From Thuidium tamariscinum (Eukaryota; Streptophyta; Bryopsida; Hypnales; Thuidiaceae), in NCBI GenBank assembly GCA_947034885.2, contig OX344756.2, forward strand, positions 16,984,098 through 17,048,097: 64,000 nucleotides of DNA. Direction: 5' to 3'. The stretch's first letter is position 1. Every line of letters begins with the position of its first letter. Positions 22,617 to 33,497 of this stretch are shown one piece after another. Under the pieces are notes generated by a model. It saw nothing but the letters and a program-made list of their open reading frames with translations, was not told the DNA's origin and searched no databases. Position numbers and translations under genes: made by a program.

Positions 22617-23534
22617 GAGCGGTTTCTGAGCCTCCTCCCTTATGGCATATGCTTTGCCACTCACTCACAGAACTTGCCACATGCTGAGTTGTGGATTTCA
22701 ACTTAATATATTCATCATTTTGGTGAAACGTTATTCAAGGCTGAATATTGGGAAATTCAAAACCAATGTCAGTTAGTGAGGCTTGTTTTATACTCTGTAG
22801 TTTATAGTTCTTATTTTTGGGACTAGTGTCCCCTTTTTTGGAGGGATGGAGCTACAATGGTTAGATTTTAACAAATTTGGCAAAATTTTGCCTCAAAAAA
22901 ACAAAACACTACTAGGTATTGAAGTGATTTAGGGTGTTGCATTGAAGGTGTTTGTGATGCTTTGGAGATTCATGTTTGCTTATTTGGAGGGAAATCATCA
23001 TTGACAACTCGTTGGGTTAGAAGGTGTAGTCGCAATGGCTACTTCCAGAGAAAAACTAGTATTTGCTCATACAAATGCTCCAACCTACCTATTCTGTAGG
23101 TAGGTGTTGGTTTCTATTTGTATGTAGACATTTTACACGCTTGGATACACTCTTGCACTCTACACAAACTGAAATGCTTAATCTACACTTGGCTTGCACC
23201 AAAACTACTATTTAGACATTAAAATCTACTCTAGAATTAATGTTCTCATTAGTGAAAATCTAAATCTTCTAAAAGGTTATTAAGTTGTGCCATAAGGGAC
23301 TCTAGAATTACATTTATATTGGCTATGTGCAAAAAAGATTTTCCCTATTGTTGCTCCTTGTTGGCATGCCTAGAAATGTAAGAGCATTGATTCTTCAGTA
23401 TTAGTATTCAAGTAGAGGAGGTATTGCAACTATCCTTTTCTAACAACTGCAAAATAAGAAATAGAATTAATATACTCCTTGTCAATCTCGATATTCACAG
23501 ATAGTAAATCTTTGTTTTATCAAAGAATCCATCT
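22617..23534. other. AT-rich spacer; short repeat fragment at its start
   Basis: GAGCGGTTTCTGAGCCTCC at 22618 is the reverse of the end of the 6390/10125 repeat. No gene is supported in the rest. Confidence 0.45.
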
Positions 23535-23538
23535 TTAA

Positions 23539-24479
23539 CCCCTAAAGCCCTGAACATCATTTTTTGAGATTATAAATTTTTTGGGTAGCTCACTACGGAT
23601 GGAGTTTTTATTTTTTCTTTGAAATTTTGATACAATGTGTGCCCGAGGAGTAGCTTTAAGGCCCGACAATTTTCATAACTTTTGACTTCATGGTTAAAAA
23701 GTTATGGCAGGATATGTTGTTTTCTTTACTCGGTGGGCATCCTGGGCAGCTGAAAAAACTTCTTGAAAAAAACTTATTTTTAAAAAGTAAAATTTTTAAT
23801 TGGTTCTTTAGATTTATACAAACATGAGAAGATTTGAATCAGTCCATTCCGATCAATGAGTCAAAAGTTATGAAGATTTTGAGTTTGGGGTAGTTTGTAG
23901 CCAATTAGAGAATCTCTACAGTACAAAAAAGTTTGAAATTCTTCATTTAATTCAATTTTTCATATTTTTTGAAAAAAATTAAAAATAGAAGGTGTAGATT
24001 GTTTATTACAACATTTTAACCATTGGGATTGAAAATTTTCAATTCCATGAATAAAATGTTCACAATTTAGTATTTTGGCTCATTTTTTACTTCTTTCTAC
24101 TTACTTATTTTTTCCTATATGTTGTACAATTTCAAATGGTTTGAATTTTTTTGAGAATGTAGCCAACTTGCATTGAAGTATGAATTCAAAGAGTAACCAC
24201 CATTTTGAATTTTTTTTCACACAAATGTGACCTTGTGAAGTAGAGTTGCCCAGATTTTCAGAGGGATAAAAAAACAATTTTTGTCAATTCAAATGCTTAT
24301 ATCTTGCAATCTACATAGTGGAAATTTCTGAAATTTTTTCCACATGTTTACAAACCACCTTACTACAAGATCCTACGGTTACATGATTCAAAAATGTGTT
24401 TTAAAAAAAATTGCACTTGTATAAGAAATGGCAGTTTTGGAGTATTATTGGTGAAAACATAGTCAAAAACCTTTAAGGG
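23539..24479 (-). mobile_element. TTAA-flanked element, long subfamily, copy 3
   Basis: TTAA lies at 23535-23538 and 24480-24483. It starts CCCCTAAAGCCCTGAACATC and ends AGTCAAAAACCTTTAAGGG. It is the reverse complement of the copy at 11126-12008 in its body. Non-coding. Confidence 0.65.
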
Positions 24480-24497
24480 TTAAGTAGCTCCAGAAAT

Positions 24498-26298
24498 GGG
24501 TGATTGCAAGAAACACTTGTCCCTTTTTTTGTCCCCTTGACTTCTCATAGGGAGTTTTTTGCTTATAACTTTTACATCTTTTGTCTTTTTGTCTTGAAAT
24601 TTGGAATGAAGGTATACACAAAAGTTTTAGATGTTAAGTAATTTTTTCAAATTTTTAAATTTAGTTTACTATTTTTAACTTGCCTCCAATTGGGTGTCTA
24701 CTTTGGGTCATTGTAAGAAACACCAACCACTTTTGTAGCACTTTGCAAAATTTGTTCTTATCTAATGTTATAACTTTTGATTGATGAATTCAATGCCCAA
24801 ACCAAATTTTTTTTTTCTAGAGTTTTTTATTGCAATCATATTCTATATTTTTTAGATTAAAAAAAAAATTATTTTTGTTAATTTGTCACACTTTCAAGAT
24901 TAGGGTTCTTTAATGCTATTGATTGGTTTAAATTAATGATTTTTGGTTGAAATTTCTATGGTATATTCTTATAGTAGGTAGACATGCCCCTACTAAAGGG
25001 CATCTAAAAAAACATTATTTTATGACCTCTATATTAGTGCAAACAGGCCTCCATTGCGTATACACTTCAAAATATTAGAAATGGTTTTGAACTCATTTTT
25101 TTAATCAAACCTCATTAACAAGACGTCTTCTCAAATGGCCAATTTTTAATTTTGTTCAAAATTGTTTTTCCTATTTTTTACAAATTAAAATATCGATGTA
25201 TGTATTTTCTAGGACATCATCTTGAACATTGAATTCTAATAAAGAAAATACATACATTGACATTTTTATTTGTAAAAAATAGAAATTTTTTTTTTGAACA
25301 AAACTAAAAATTGGCCATTTGGGAAGACTTCTTGGTGATGAGGTTTGACTAAAAAAATGAGTTCAAAACCATTTCTAATGTTTTGAAGTGTGTGCGCAAT
25401 GGAGACGTCATAAAATAATGTTTTTCTAAATGCCCTTTAGTAGGAGCATGTCTACCTACTATAAAAACATACTACAAAAATTTCAACCAAAAATCATTAA
25501 TTTACACCAATCAATAGTATTAAAAAACCCTAATCTTAAAAGTGTGACACATTAACAAAAATAACTTTTAAATATAAAATGATTTTTTTAAATTCTCAAA
25601 AATATAGAATATGATTGCAATCAAAAACTCTAGGAAGAGTTTTTTTGGTTTGGGCATTGGATTCATCAATCAAAAATTATAGCATTGGATAAAAACAAAT
25701 TTTACGAAGCACTACAAAAGTAGTCAATATTTCTTGCAAAGAGCCCTTTGGCCATATTGGAGGTTCTTAATCCTATTTTTGACCCAACAATCCAAATTTG
25801 AAGCCACAAATTGAACAAGTTGGAGGTCTTTTAACATTACAAGGATTGACAATGAGATTTTATGAAAATAGCAACATGCTTGTTGCACACGTGGAGGCAA
25901 AGTGACCTTCCTTTGCATAAAGGCTTCAAAGAGGAAAAAAAAAATTAGAAGAATTTTGTATAATTGCAATGTCAGTAAAATCTTGTTTAGAAAAATGAAA
26001 TTTTTTTAAATAATTTTTTGAATTTTTTTTTGAATTACTAAAAATGAAAAGGTCCATAGACCCATTTTCTGCTATTTTTTACTACGAGTGACTTCTATAG
26101 TACTTTGTAGCAGTCTATAGTTTTGAATAGTACTAAATCGACAATCCACATCTGTAGGCACCCTGAATCAATTGTTTAAATTTGCAAACACATTGTTGAC
26201 ATGTGATATTGGTAGAATTGTATAGTGTTGCCGATCTTGTGGCCTAAAAGTTAACTATGTTTTTGAACAAAAACGTGAAATGTTTCTTGCAATCATCC
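24498..26298 (+). mobile_element. Element with GGGTGATTGCAAGAAACA ends, copy 1, carrying a nested hairpin
   Basis: The left end GGGTGATTGCAAGAAACACT mirrors the right end GTTTCTTGCAATCATCC. AAAT flanks both sides (24494-24497 and 26299-26302), which is compatible with a 4-bp target duplication. The body is homologous to the element at 41731-42502. A 1-kb foldback (24712-25742) is inserted in it. No transposase frame is visible. Confidence 0.65.
24712..25742. mobile_element. Giant foldback: inverted arms of about 500 bp with a 32-base loop
   Basis: The left arm (about 24712-25215) and right arm (about 25248-25742) are reverse complements with scattered differences. Paired landmarks are GATGAATTCAATGCCCAAACC with GGTTTGGGCATTGGATTCATC, CATGCCCCTACTAAAGGGCA with its mirror, and AATGGCCAATTTTTA at the inner ends. 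The loop begins AGGACATCATCTTGAAC. The homologous repeat at 41.9 kb lacks this insertion. Confidence 0.85.
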
Positions 26299-26394
26299 AA
26301 ATAGACTAGCATGTCAAAAATCCATGCAACCCTCTAAAGAGTCCAAAATTTCTCTGATGCTTTGCTAGAACTAATTCATGATCTTCATCATTAA

Positions 26395-27646
26395 CCCTAA
26401 AGCGACATTCAATTTCTGGGGTTCAAAAACATCATTGCTTTTGAAGCTTTATGGATGTAAATGTCTTCAAGTTATACAAATCTCAACTGTACAATCTTGT
26501 AGTGTACATGTGGATGACATGTACAAAATTTAAAGTCATTTGGCCCCATAGATTGCAAGATCATAATGTTTTAGTGTTGAAAATGGATGCTGAAATTTTC
26601 CCAAAAACACATTTGGAGGTGAAATTTGATTTCTAAACCTACTCAAATGAAAAAACTTTACACTACAAAATGATTCAAAATTAGCATACAAACTCATTGG
26701 TGAAAAAACATTTCATTCAGTTCACTCATTGTGTCTATAAAACGCATTAGAAGAAATCTGAGGGCATTACAGGGCCGTTTCGGGTCTGTTCCTGAAACGG
26801 CTCCCGATGCCGTTGACTGTTGTCAGGTCGACTTTTATCAAAAATTTGAAAAAAAAAAATTGGGGTCTTGAAATATGAAAATAAGTTCAAAAAAAAAATT
26901 TGAAAAAAAAATTAATTTATTACGTGGCAGTGTCTCGACCGCGTAGGATTCAAGTTCACAGGGTAGAAACTGCGTTCCTGCAGTCCGGGAACCCGCAGTC
27001 TCCTAATGCCCTCAAATTTCATCTAATGGCTTTGAAATGTTAAAAATCAGCAAGAAAAATTGCAAGAAACACATGTAAAGTTGAACCTCCTTCTACTAGA
27101 ATGTTTCTTAGTCACTCATTAATTCTTGAGTTAACATTAAATTTTATCCACACAAACTAGATTAGTATGCACAACTTTTCCAAAAAGTTATTATTGAAAA
27201 TAGACTCTATATGAAGAAGAAACAAGCCACCAAAGCTCACAATACTCCAATAATGGTAGGATTTTGAACTTTGAATTGCTCTCAAACATTCAAAACAACT
27301 TGGATTGACATGAAAATTTTACCACAATAACTTTACTTCAAAGGGAACAAAACCCAACAAATTTTATTTAAAATGAGCTATGGATGAAGGAGATACAAGG
27401 CCCTGAAAATGCAGCCCTAAAATGAAGTTTGGTGAACTCAAACTGAAGTTGTGAACTTCAATTGGCTTTCAAAAAATCAATACATTTTGGATTTGTCTGA
27501 AAATTTTACCACACAAAAAAGAGGGGAGAACACAACTTTTCCAACAAGTTTTATTGAATTTGGACCTTGGATACAAAAATTAAAGCACTTTGAACTCGAC
27601 TTGAAACTATGAGAGGACACTTTCTGTCCTCTTTGTCACTTTGGGG
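26395..27646. mobile_element. TTAA-flanked element, 1.25 kb, with nested MITE
   Basis: TTAA lies at 26391-26394 and 27647-27650. The left end CCCTAAAGCGACATTC mirrors the right end TTTGTCACTTTGGGG. It contains a complete MITE (26745-27028), so its own length is about 970 bp. No coding region is recognised. Confidence 0.55.
26745..27028. repeat. MITE, CATTAGA...TCTAATG family, copy 3
   Basis: The left end CATTAGAAGAAATCTGAGGG and right end CCCTCAAATTTCATCTAATG are inverted. The subterminal GC-richer segments (GGCCGTTTCGGGTCTG, CGGGAACCCGCAGTC) and an AT-rich centre follow the family pattern. It is nested in a TTAA-flanked element. Confidence 0.75.
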
Positions 27647-27650
27647 TTAA

Positions 27651-28370
27651 AAAGAACCAGGTCTGAGCTACACTTACAATTTATACAAAATGCACATTGA
27701 AAATATACATATGATGCAAGAATAATTAGCATACATGACTTTCTAGAAGTGTTATTATCATAGGCTTCTAACATGCACACAATACCAGATGATATCATAA
27801 GTAATCCGTCCTACCCAGGCAGCTCCTGTGTGGGTTTCTGCAAAAAATGGTTTGCAAAGCAATTAGTTTTCAATTTATGTCTCAATCCAAGTGGTCCAGA
27901 AAGTGCCTAAGTGGAGGAATCCTCCAATTCCACGAGTTGACACTATTTGCAGACAACGAGGTCCTCAATAGTGCAGCACGAGTCTGGAATCAATCAACTT
28001 CTCATGTACAATTCAGTGCAGAAACTCTCCGTGACTCCGTGTAATCAATGTTCACCGTCCACCGGTTGAATGGTTGATTGATGCCATATCCGTGACACCT
28101 ATGTCGTCACTGAGGAAACTTAGATCATAAAAATTATACAAGACATATACCTGTCACTCGAGTAATCACCGGCATTCGACTATTTAACACCATCATTCTA
28201 AGAAACGAAAGACTTAACTAGTATCGTTTGCAATAACTGTCAGTTAGTCCAGTCCCTGCTTCGAGTTTACTGTTCTGTGAATTGAATTACAAGCTCAGGA
28301 GTACGAGAAGAAGCTTGCACATTTCCCGATTGATTTTCCTACAGAACTTCGAGCAGCTGTTGCAAAGACC
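27651..28370 (+). other. 5' flank of the first UGT gene
   Basis: No other gene is seen. GC content rises from about 27,800 towards the start codon, as expected of a promoter and 5' leader. GACTATTTAACACC at 28178 is a weak TATA candidate. I cannot place the transcription start. Confidence 0.3.
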
Positions 28371-30308
28371 ATGGAAAGTCTGAATGGGAATTGGCAGAAG
28401 TTGCACGCCGTGATGATTCCGTATCCGGCTCAAGGCCATGTCACTCCGTTCTTGCAACTGGCGAAGAAATTGGTTGCAGTTCATGGCTTCCGCATCACGT
28501 TTGTCAACACCAACCACATACATGAACGCTTCAAGAAATCTCACAGCACAGCAGTCACGCAGCCTCATCAGTAAGCAAGCTCCATCATGCGCTGCCTGGA
28601 TGATTAGCTCTGTCGACCAATGCATTCTTACCCATGATCAACAAACTAGTTTCGAGTGGGCTTTCGTAGTACCAGAATGTTGGGTTCCTACGTGTTCTGT
28701 ACATGTTGATATTCATCTGATCTGTCTGGTCAGTACGTCTGTTGTCAGAATCTAAACAAAACTTACAAGATTTCTTTAGAGTTTCGCAAGTGTATCAGAA
28801 CCTCAGATCTATACATACAGTCAGGCTGGTTTTTGACCTCTGAGTGTGCATTTGAATGCAAATTGACCTTTCTGAAACCTGCTGATATAGCTAAGAACTT
28901 CATAATTATGTGATTGCGCAGCGAAGGAATTGAGTTCGTCGAGGTTCCAGATGGTCTTCCGGAGGATCATCCCCGCCTTCGCGACTTAACAACCTTCTGC
29001 ACCGCCATATTAGAAATGGGTCCGACCTTCGAAAAGCTCTTCCACAACCTCCTCAAGAAATCGCCAGTCACTTGTGTCATACGCGACAAACTTTTTACCC
29101 CAGTCCATCCCGTGGCACAGAATTTGAACATCCCCGAAGTTGTATTCTCGACATCCTCCGCCATTTCCACGCACTGCTGCCTCAACATTAACACATTCAT
29201 TTCGACAGGGATTCTCCCGATCCCAGCTCCGCCACAGGCCTCCAACCCTTCCATGAATACGAAGACGCTCACGCTCGCACTGCCGCAGACTGACGCCGAA
29301 GCGGCCGTTCGCAACGCACCACTCACTTGTCTTCCTGGTGGCTCTCCCACCATGCGAGTGGAGGATATCCCCACTTCCATCTTTGCTCACGACCTTGAGA
29401 GTTTCTTCATTCGTTTGTCTCTGGAGCATGTAAATCCGCCGCTTCCTGAGTCCGCTTGCGTTCTCTACAACACAAGCTCGGACTTGGAGGGGGAGGTGCT
29501 GAACGCCATGAAGGGATCCATGAATGAGAATATATTCGCGGTTGGGCCGCTGGTGTTAAACTCCACAACTGTGAATGGCGTGGAAGAGGTTTCGTTGGCC
29601 GGAATTGGGAGTGGATTGTGGGAAGAAGATTCCGTTTCGCTCTCGTGGCTGGACGGACGAAAACCGAACTCCGTGGTATACGTTTCGTTCGGCAGCATCG
29701 CCACAGTCTCCATGGAGCAGATGCGAGAATTCGCGGCTGGTTTCGAGGCCAGTGACGCGGCGTTTCTGTGGGTCATACGGCCGGATCTCATTGACGACAC
29801 GTCCGGGAACGAAGAACATCAAACCATGTTCACGGAGTTTGTGAAACGGACAGAAAATAAAGGACTGTTAGTGCCGTGGGTGCCGCAGACTGCGGTGCTT
29901 TCGCATCCCGCCGTGGGAGCATTTCTGACGCACTGCGGGTGGAACTCGACCGTGGAGAGCATTTCCAGTGGCGTGCCGATGTTGGTGTGGCCTCGCTTCT
30001 CCGATCAGAACACGAACGCGCATTACGTGACGAGCGTTTGGAAAGTTGGTCTGGAGCTTCGGAAGGTCCGTGCGGAAGATGGAAGTGCAGTTGTTTTGAA
30101 GGAGGAAATTGCTCACAAGGTGAAGAAGATCATGGGCGATGTGTGTGAAACGGAGGATCTGGAGGTGTCGGAGATTCGGAGGAATGCTCAGAATTTGCAG
30201 GCGGCCGCCATGAAGACGGTTGCGAGTGGAGGATCATCGCACGTGGCGTTGGCGCAGTTCGTGGAACTAATCACCAGCTTGGGGACCAAAGATAATTCTA
30301 CTTCATAG
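28371..30308 (+). CDS. UDP-glycosyltransferase (family 1, plant UGT), gene A, two exons
   Basis: It transfers a sugar, probably glucose, from a UDP donor to a small acceptor in the cytosol; the acceptor is unknown. Exon 1 is 28371-28570 and exon 2 is 28922-30308. The donor is CA|GTAAGC and the acceptor GCAG|CGAAGG, a phase-2 intron of 351 bp. The product is about 528 residues, slightly longer than most plant UGTs. The likely catalytic His23 lies in [10 protein letters not shown]. Asp122 in CVIRD is the likely His-activating partner. The complete 44-residue PSPG box is residues 386-429 (29877-30008): it starts WVPQ, contains HCGWNS and ends in Gln, which favours UDP-glucose in this family. There is no signal peptide or membrane segment. 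The ATG at 28371 aligns with the paralogue's start. The frame is intact and GC content is higher than in the flanks. Subfamily not assigned. Confidence 0.93.
28571..28921 (+). other. Intron of UGT gene A (phase 2)
   Basis: It starts GTAAGCAAGC and ends GATTGCGCAG. The paralogous gene has the same position, phase and first ten bases. Reading through without splicing meets a stop at once, which supports removal. Confidence 0.85.
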
Positions 30309-32198
30309 ATTACTGAGTTACATATTTCCTGGACATGCATTTTCAATGTAATCAAATGCTTTTACGGTGGTCTAAAGTCGATCAAATGTTGCATTATTTT
30401 GTCAGTGTTACCTGGGTTTTCTGATGCTGAGGTATTGCTAAGTTATGTAGCTAAGTATTCTTCTGCTACGCTCGTGACGCTGAAACTCTGCTACTGATCA
30501 CGACAGTATTCGAGATTTCTGGCATAAGCAGCAGGTCCAATTTCACCTATTAGTGAAGGACCTCTCTTAAAATACCTAATATCATCTAAGGTACCAGCTG
30601 GTACTGGGGATCGACTTTTCGAACTCTACTTGTATATGCTCAGTCACAAGACTCACATGTATCCCTGCCGCCAGCACCAGACTCACCAGACCAAACGGTA
30701 AGATCGTCATATTTGTTCATTTGGAGAAATTTCTAGAATTCACTTGAATTTTCTGAAGGCCTGCCTGGAGTTTCGGATCGATACTACCCCAATTTCTAGA
30801 GATTCTGGGGGCCGAATTTGTGACATTCATCTGCATCAAGCTCTCAAAGCTAGGACTGATATACATTCTCATTTGAGGCCACGCTCCCTGACAAATCCCT
30901 AAGCTAAGGTATTCGCCAATTTAACAAAGGTGACGAGATCTCACGTTTGTTGGATTGACGGAATTTGAAGGAATTGGCACTTTTTCAGATGCCTGTCGCA
31001 TCTTCTACTCTCTGATCTGTACAGTGAGCTCTTGGTTTTCTTAACTCTGAGCACTGAGGTTACGATTTGGGGCGTTTTGAAGGATGGCTTTTTAGTCAAT
31101 ATGACCTGAAAATTAATGCATTCGACTAAGCCGGCACTTCAGCAGCAATCACACAAATTTTCACATAAGACTCGACTTGGCTTTTATAAATCAAACCAAA
31201 ATCAATGTGAGTCCTAAACTCGTTCTGAATCCATTGTTTATGTACCTCTATTCCCTGTTAGCAACAAACTCAAGTACATTCTAAAAAACCCAAAACTCTA
31301 TATCAAAGAATAGAGGTTGCGACAGGAATGTGAAAAAGTGGAACTTCCTTGATTTATCGCCATGAACATCAATTCTGTCAAATGGTAGCTAGGATCCATG
31401 GCTTTGGTATTTTCACAAAGTGCGCAATGTGAAACGTAAATCTGTATCAGCACTAGCTTAAACAGCTTTGTGCTCATGAATGTCAAGGCGATTTGGCACC
31501 CACTCAGAATCTTACCAGTTTACTAAAATTGACAGAGATGACAAAACTGATGTATCTTTCTCGACAGTCACCTTGTTAATGCCATTAATTAATAGATCAC
31601 TTAGAAATGTTAAGACGAACTTTCAGAGCCTTAAAACCAAAGGACTGTTAGAAAGCTAGCTCCCATTGTGGATTTGAAATGCTCATTTTTAAGGAATGAG
31701 GTTTACAAATTCTCTGTTGTAATAAGTAGCAAGATAACTTGCTCCTTGCTGGTGATGTCAAGACAGATATTTGAAGACTAATGTACAATAGACATTCATG
31801 TTGAATCGTTGATCAGTCCAATGGATACATTTGTTGTTGTGTAGAGTAAATGAACTTCTAATGACACGTTAATTAATGGTCATGTTTGTTAAAACTGCAT
31901 GTTTCAGAGCTCCAGAGTTTTAAGACGTTCAAGTGCACAAATCTATAACAATTGTGGCTCCAGGTGGGCATCTGTAATTTAAGTGTGAATTTCTAGAAAT
32001 TAGACATCTCAACAAAAATGAAGAACTTTCCATTTCATGGGTGTCAACTAGAAGGTCCTTACTTCTTAACTATTTAGGCACACCAACCTATCTCTACCAT
32101 CTACCTATTTCCACCATCTTACTTTTGGCCCCACCTCCACCATAGAACTCATCCAAATCAATATATTTTTCTGACAATTTCAATGCAATAATCCCAAC
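30309..32198. other. 3' flank of UGT gene A; no further gene
   Basis: The first 200 bases form the 3' UTR region. A stretch around 30403-30450 (CTGATGCTGAGGTATTGCTA) resembles the reverse complement of 33420-33490 beside the paralogue, so the duplication extends past the stop codons. 30825-31165 is related to 20620-21190. No coding region is recognised. Confidence 0.5.
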
Positions 32199-32485
32199 AT
32201 GGCGAATTTCGTTAAAATGGCGGTATTCCAATAGTTTGACACTTTTGATAGTTCACATTGGGCAGTCTGAAATCTACGTTAGTCATAGATTTTTGAAATC
32301 TATACATGTTTGTAGATGTTTTAGACTGTGTGGTCAAAAATCTAAATCTATCATGGATTTTGGAAATCTATAAAAGTCCTAGATGTCTAAAATCCTATAC
32401 CTGTCCTAGATACTAGTTTTTGATTTAGACCATGTGGTCTGAAAAATGGCATTTGAAATACCACTATTTTAACAAAATTTGCCAT
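32199..32485. repeat. MITE with ATGGCAAATTTCATTAAAAT-type ends, copy 2
   Basis: The left end ATGGCGAATTTCGTTAAAAT and right end ATTTTAACAAAATTTGCCAT are inverted. The interior repeats a TCTAAAATCTA/TAGATTTTGGAAATC theme. It is related to 22290-22616. Confidence 0.65.
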
Positions 32486-33497
32486 CAACTTGGGTAATTT
32501 GTCAGTTTTTAATTGGTGGATAGTCAATAAGTGCTAATAGATACATGAAATTGTGGTTATAGGTTGTTTATTGGATGTTTATGACTCCAATTATGAATGG
32601 ATGTGTAATTTAAGGGCAGACTACTTTGAAAATTCATAGAAATTAGAATTGTAATTGGAAAATTGTAATTTCAATTTGATTTGATTCATGAAACAAGAGC
32701 ACACCTCCAAAAAATATGTTTCCTTCCTACTTTCAATCCAAAAATAGTGACATTGCAAATTAGTGTGGTAACAAGTTGGTTGTCCTTAGGTGAGTTAGAC
32801 ATATGAATATTGTCTTAGAGCCAATCATAGCTTCAATCAATGTCATGATTATAGCAATAGAATGAATACTTAAAGTTGCTTTACACTTAAAAGTTGGATC
32901 AATTTCTTGTCTCAAAGGTCCAAAACACTCATTCACTTGTGATTGAAAAAAGGTTAAAATCAGCCCCAACTCTTTTACATCTAAAGGCTTAGCTAATTAG
33001 ATAGAATTAATTTTTAATTTTAAAAAGACACAATTTGGCATGGCCCAAGCTTGCTAAAAGACCAATTTTTAGCCTAGGGGCTAATGTGGAATTTCAATTA
33101 AAAAAATTGATTTCATAAAAAATTTCCCAACCAATCACATGAGTTGAATTTTGTACAATTGGTCTTGAAAGGAATAGTCCCAATCTTTAGGTGTGAAGTA
33201 ACTCTGAAAAATTCAGCCCCCACTCTCTCTTTTCCTTGATTTTAATTGAAATGGAGTGGCTTCTTTGCCTCAAGACCTTTACATATGAGAAAAAGGGCTT
33301 TACATATACAAAAATTGGCCCTTATTATAATCTTACTCTAATGAGTAGTTGAGACAGCCTTTACCCCAGTTGGAAGGGAAATTGGCCCGGCCACTAGGTG
33401 TAATGCAGCCGTTAGCTGGGTACCTTTTCTCAGAACCCCTAACCTTGGCAATACCTCGGAATCAGGAATTCTAAGTAACACTGGTAACATCCAAAAT
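32486..33497. other. Spacer between the convergent UGT genes
   Basis: No gene is supported; the open frame 32760-32969 has no domain. 33420-33490 is the 3' flank of gene B and resembles that of gene A. Confidence 0.45.

Noticed and set aside
27607..28044. Possible upstream exons of UGT gene A
   Set aside because: The open frames have no UGT similarity, and the ATG at 28371 aligns with the paralogue's start.
28967..29822. Long minus-strand open frames opposite UGT gene A
   Set aside because: They are antisense shadows of the high-GC UGT exon. They have no domain, and the sense strand carries a full PSPG box.
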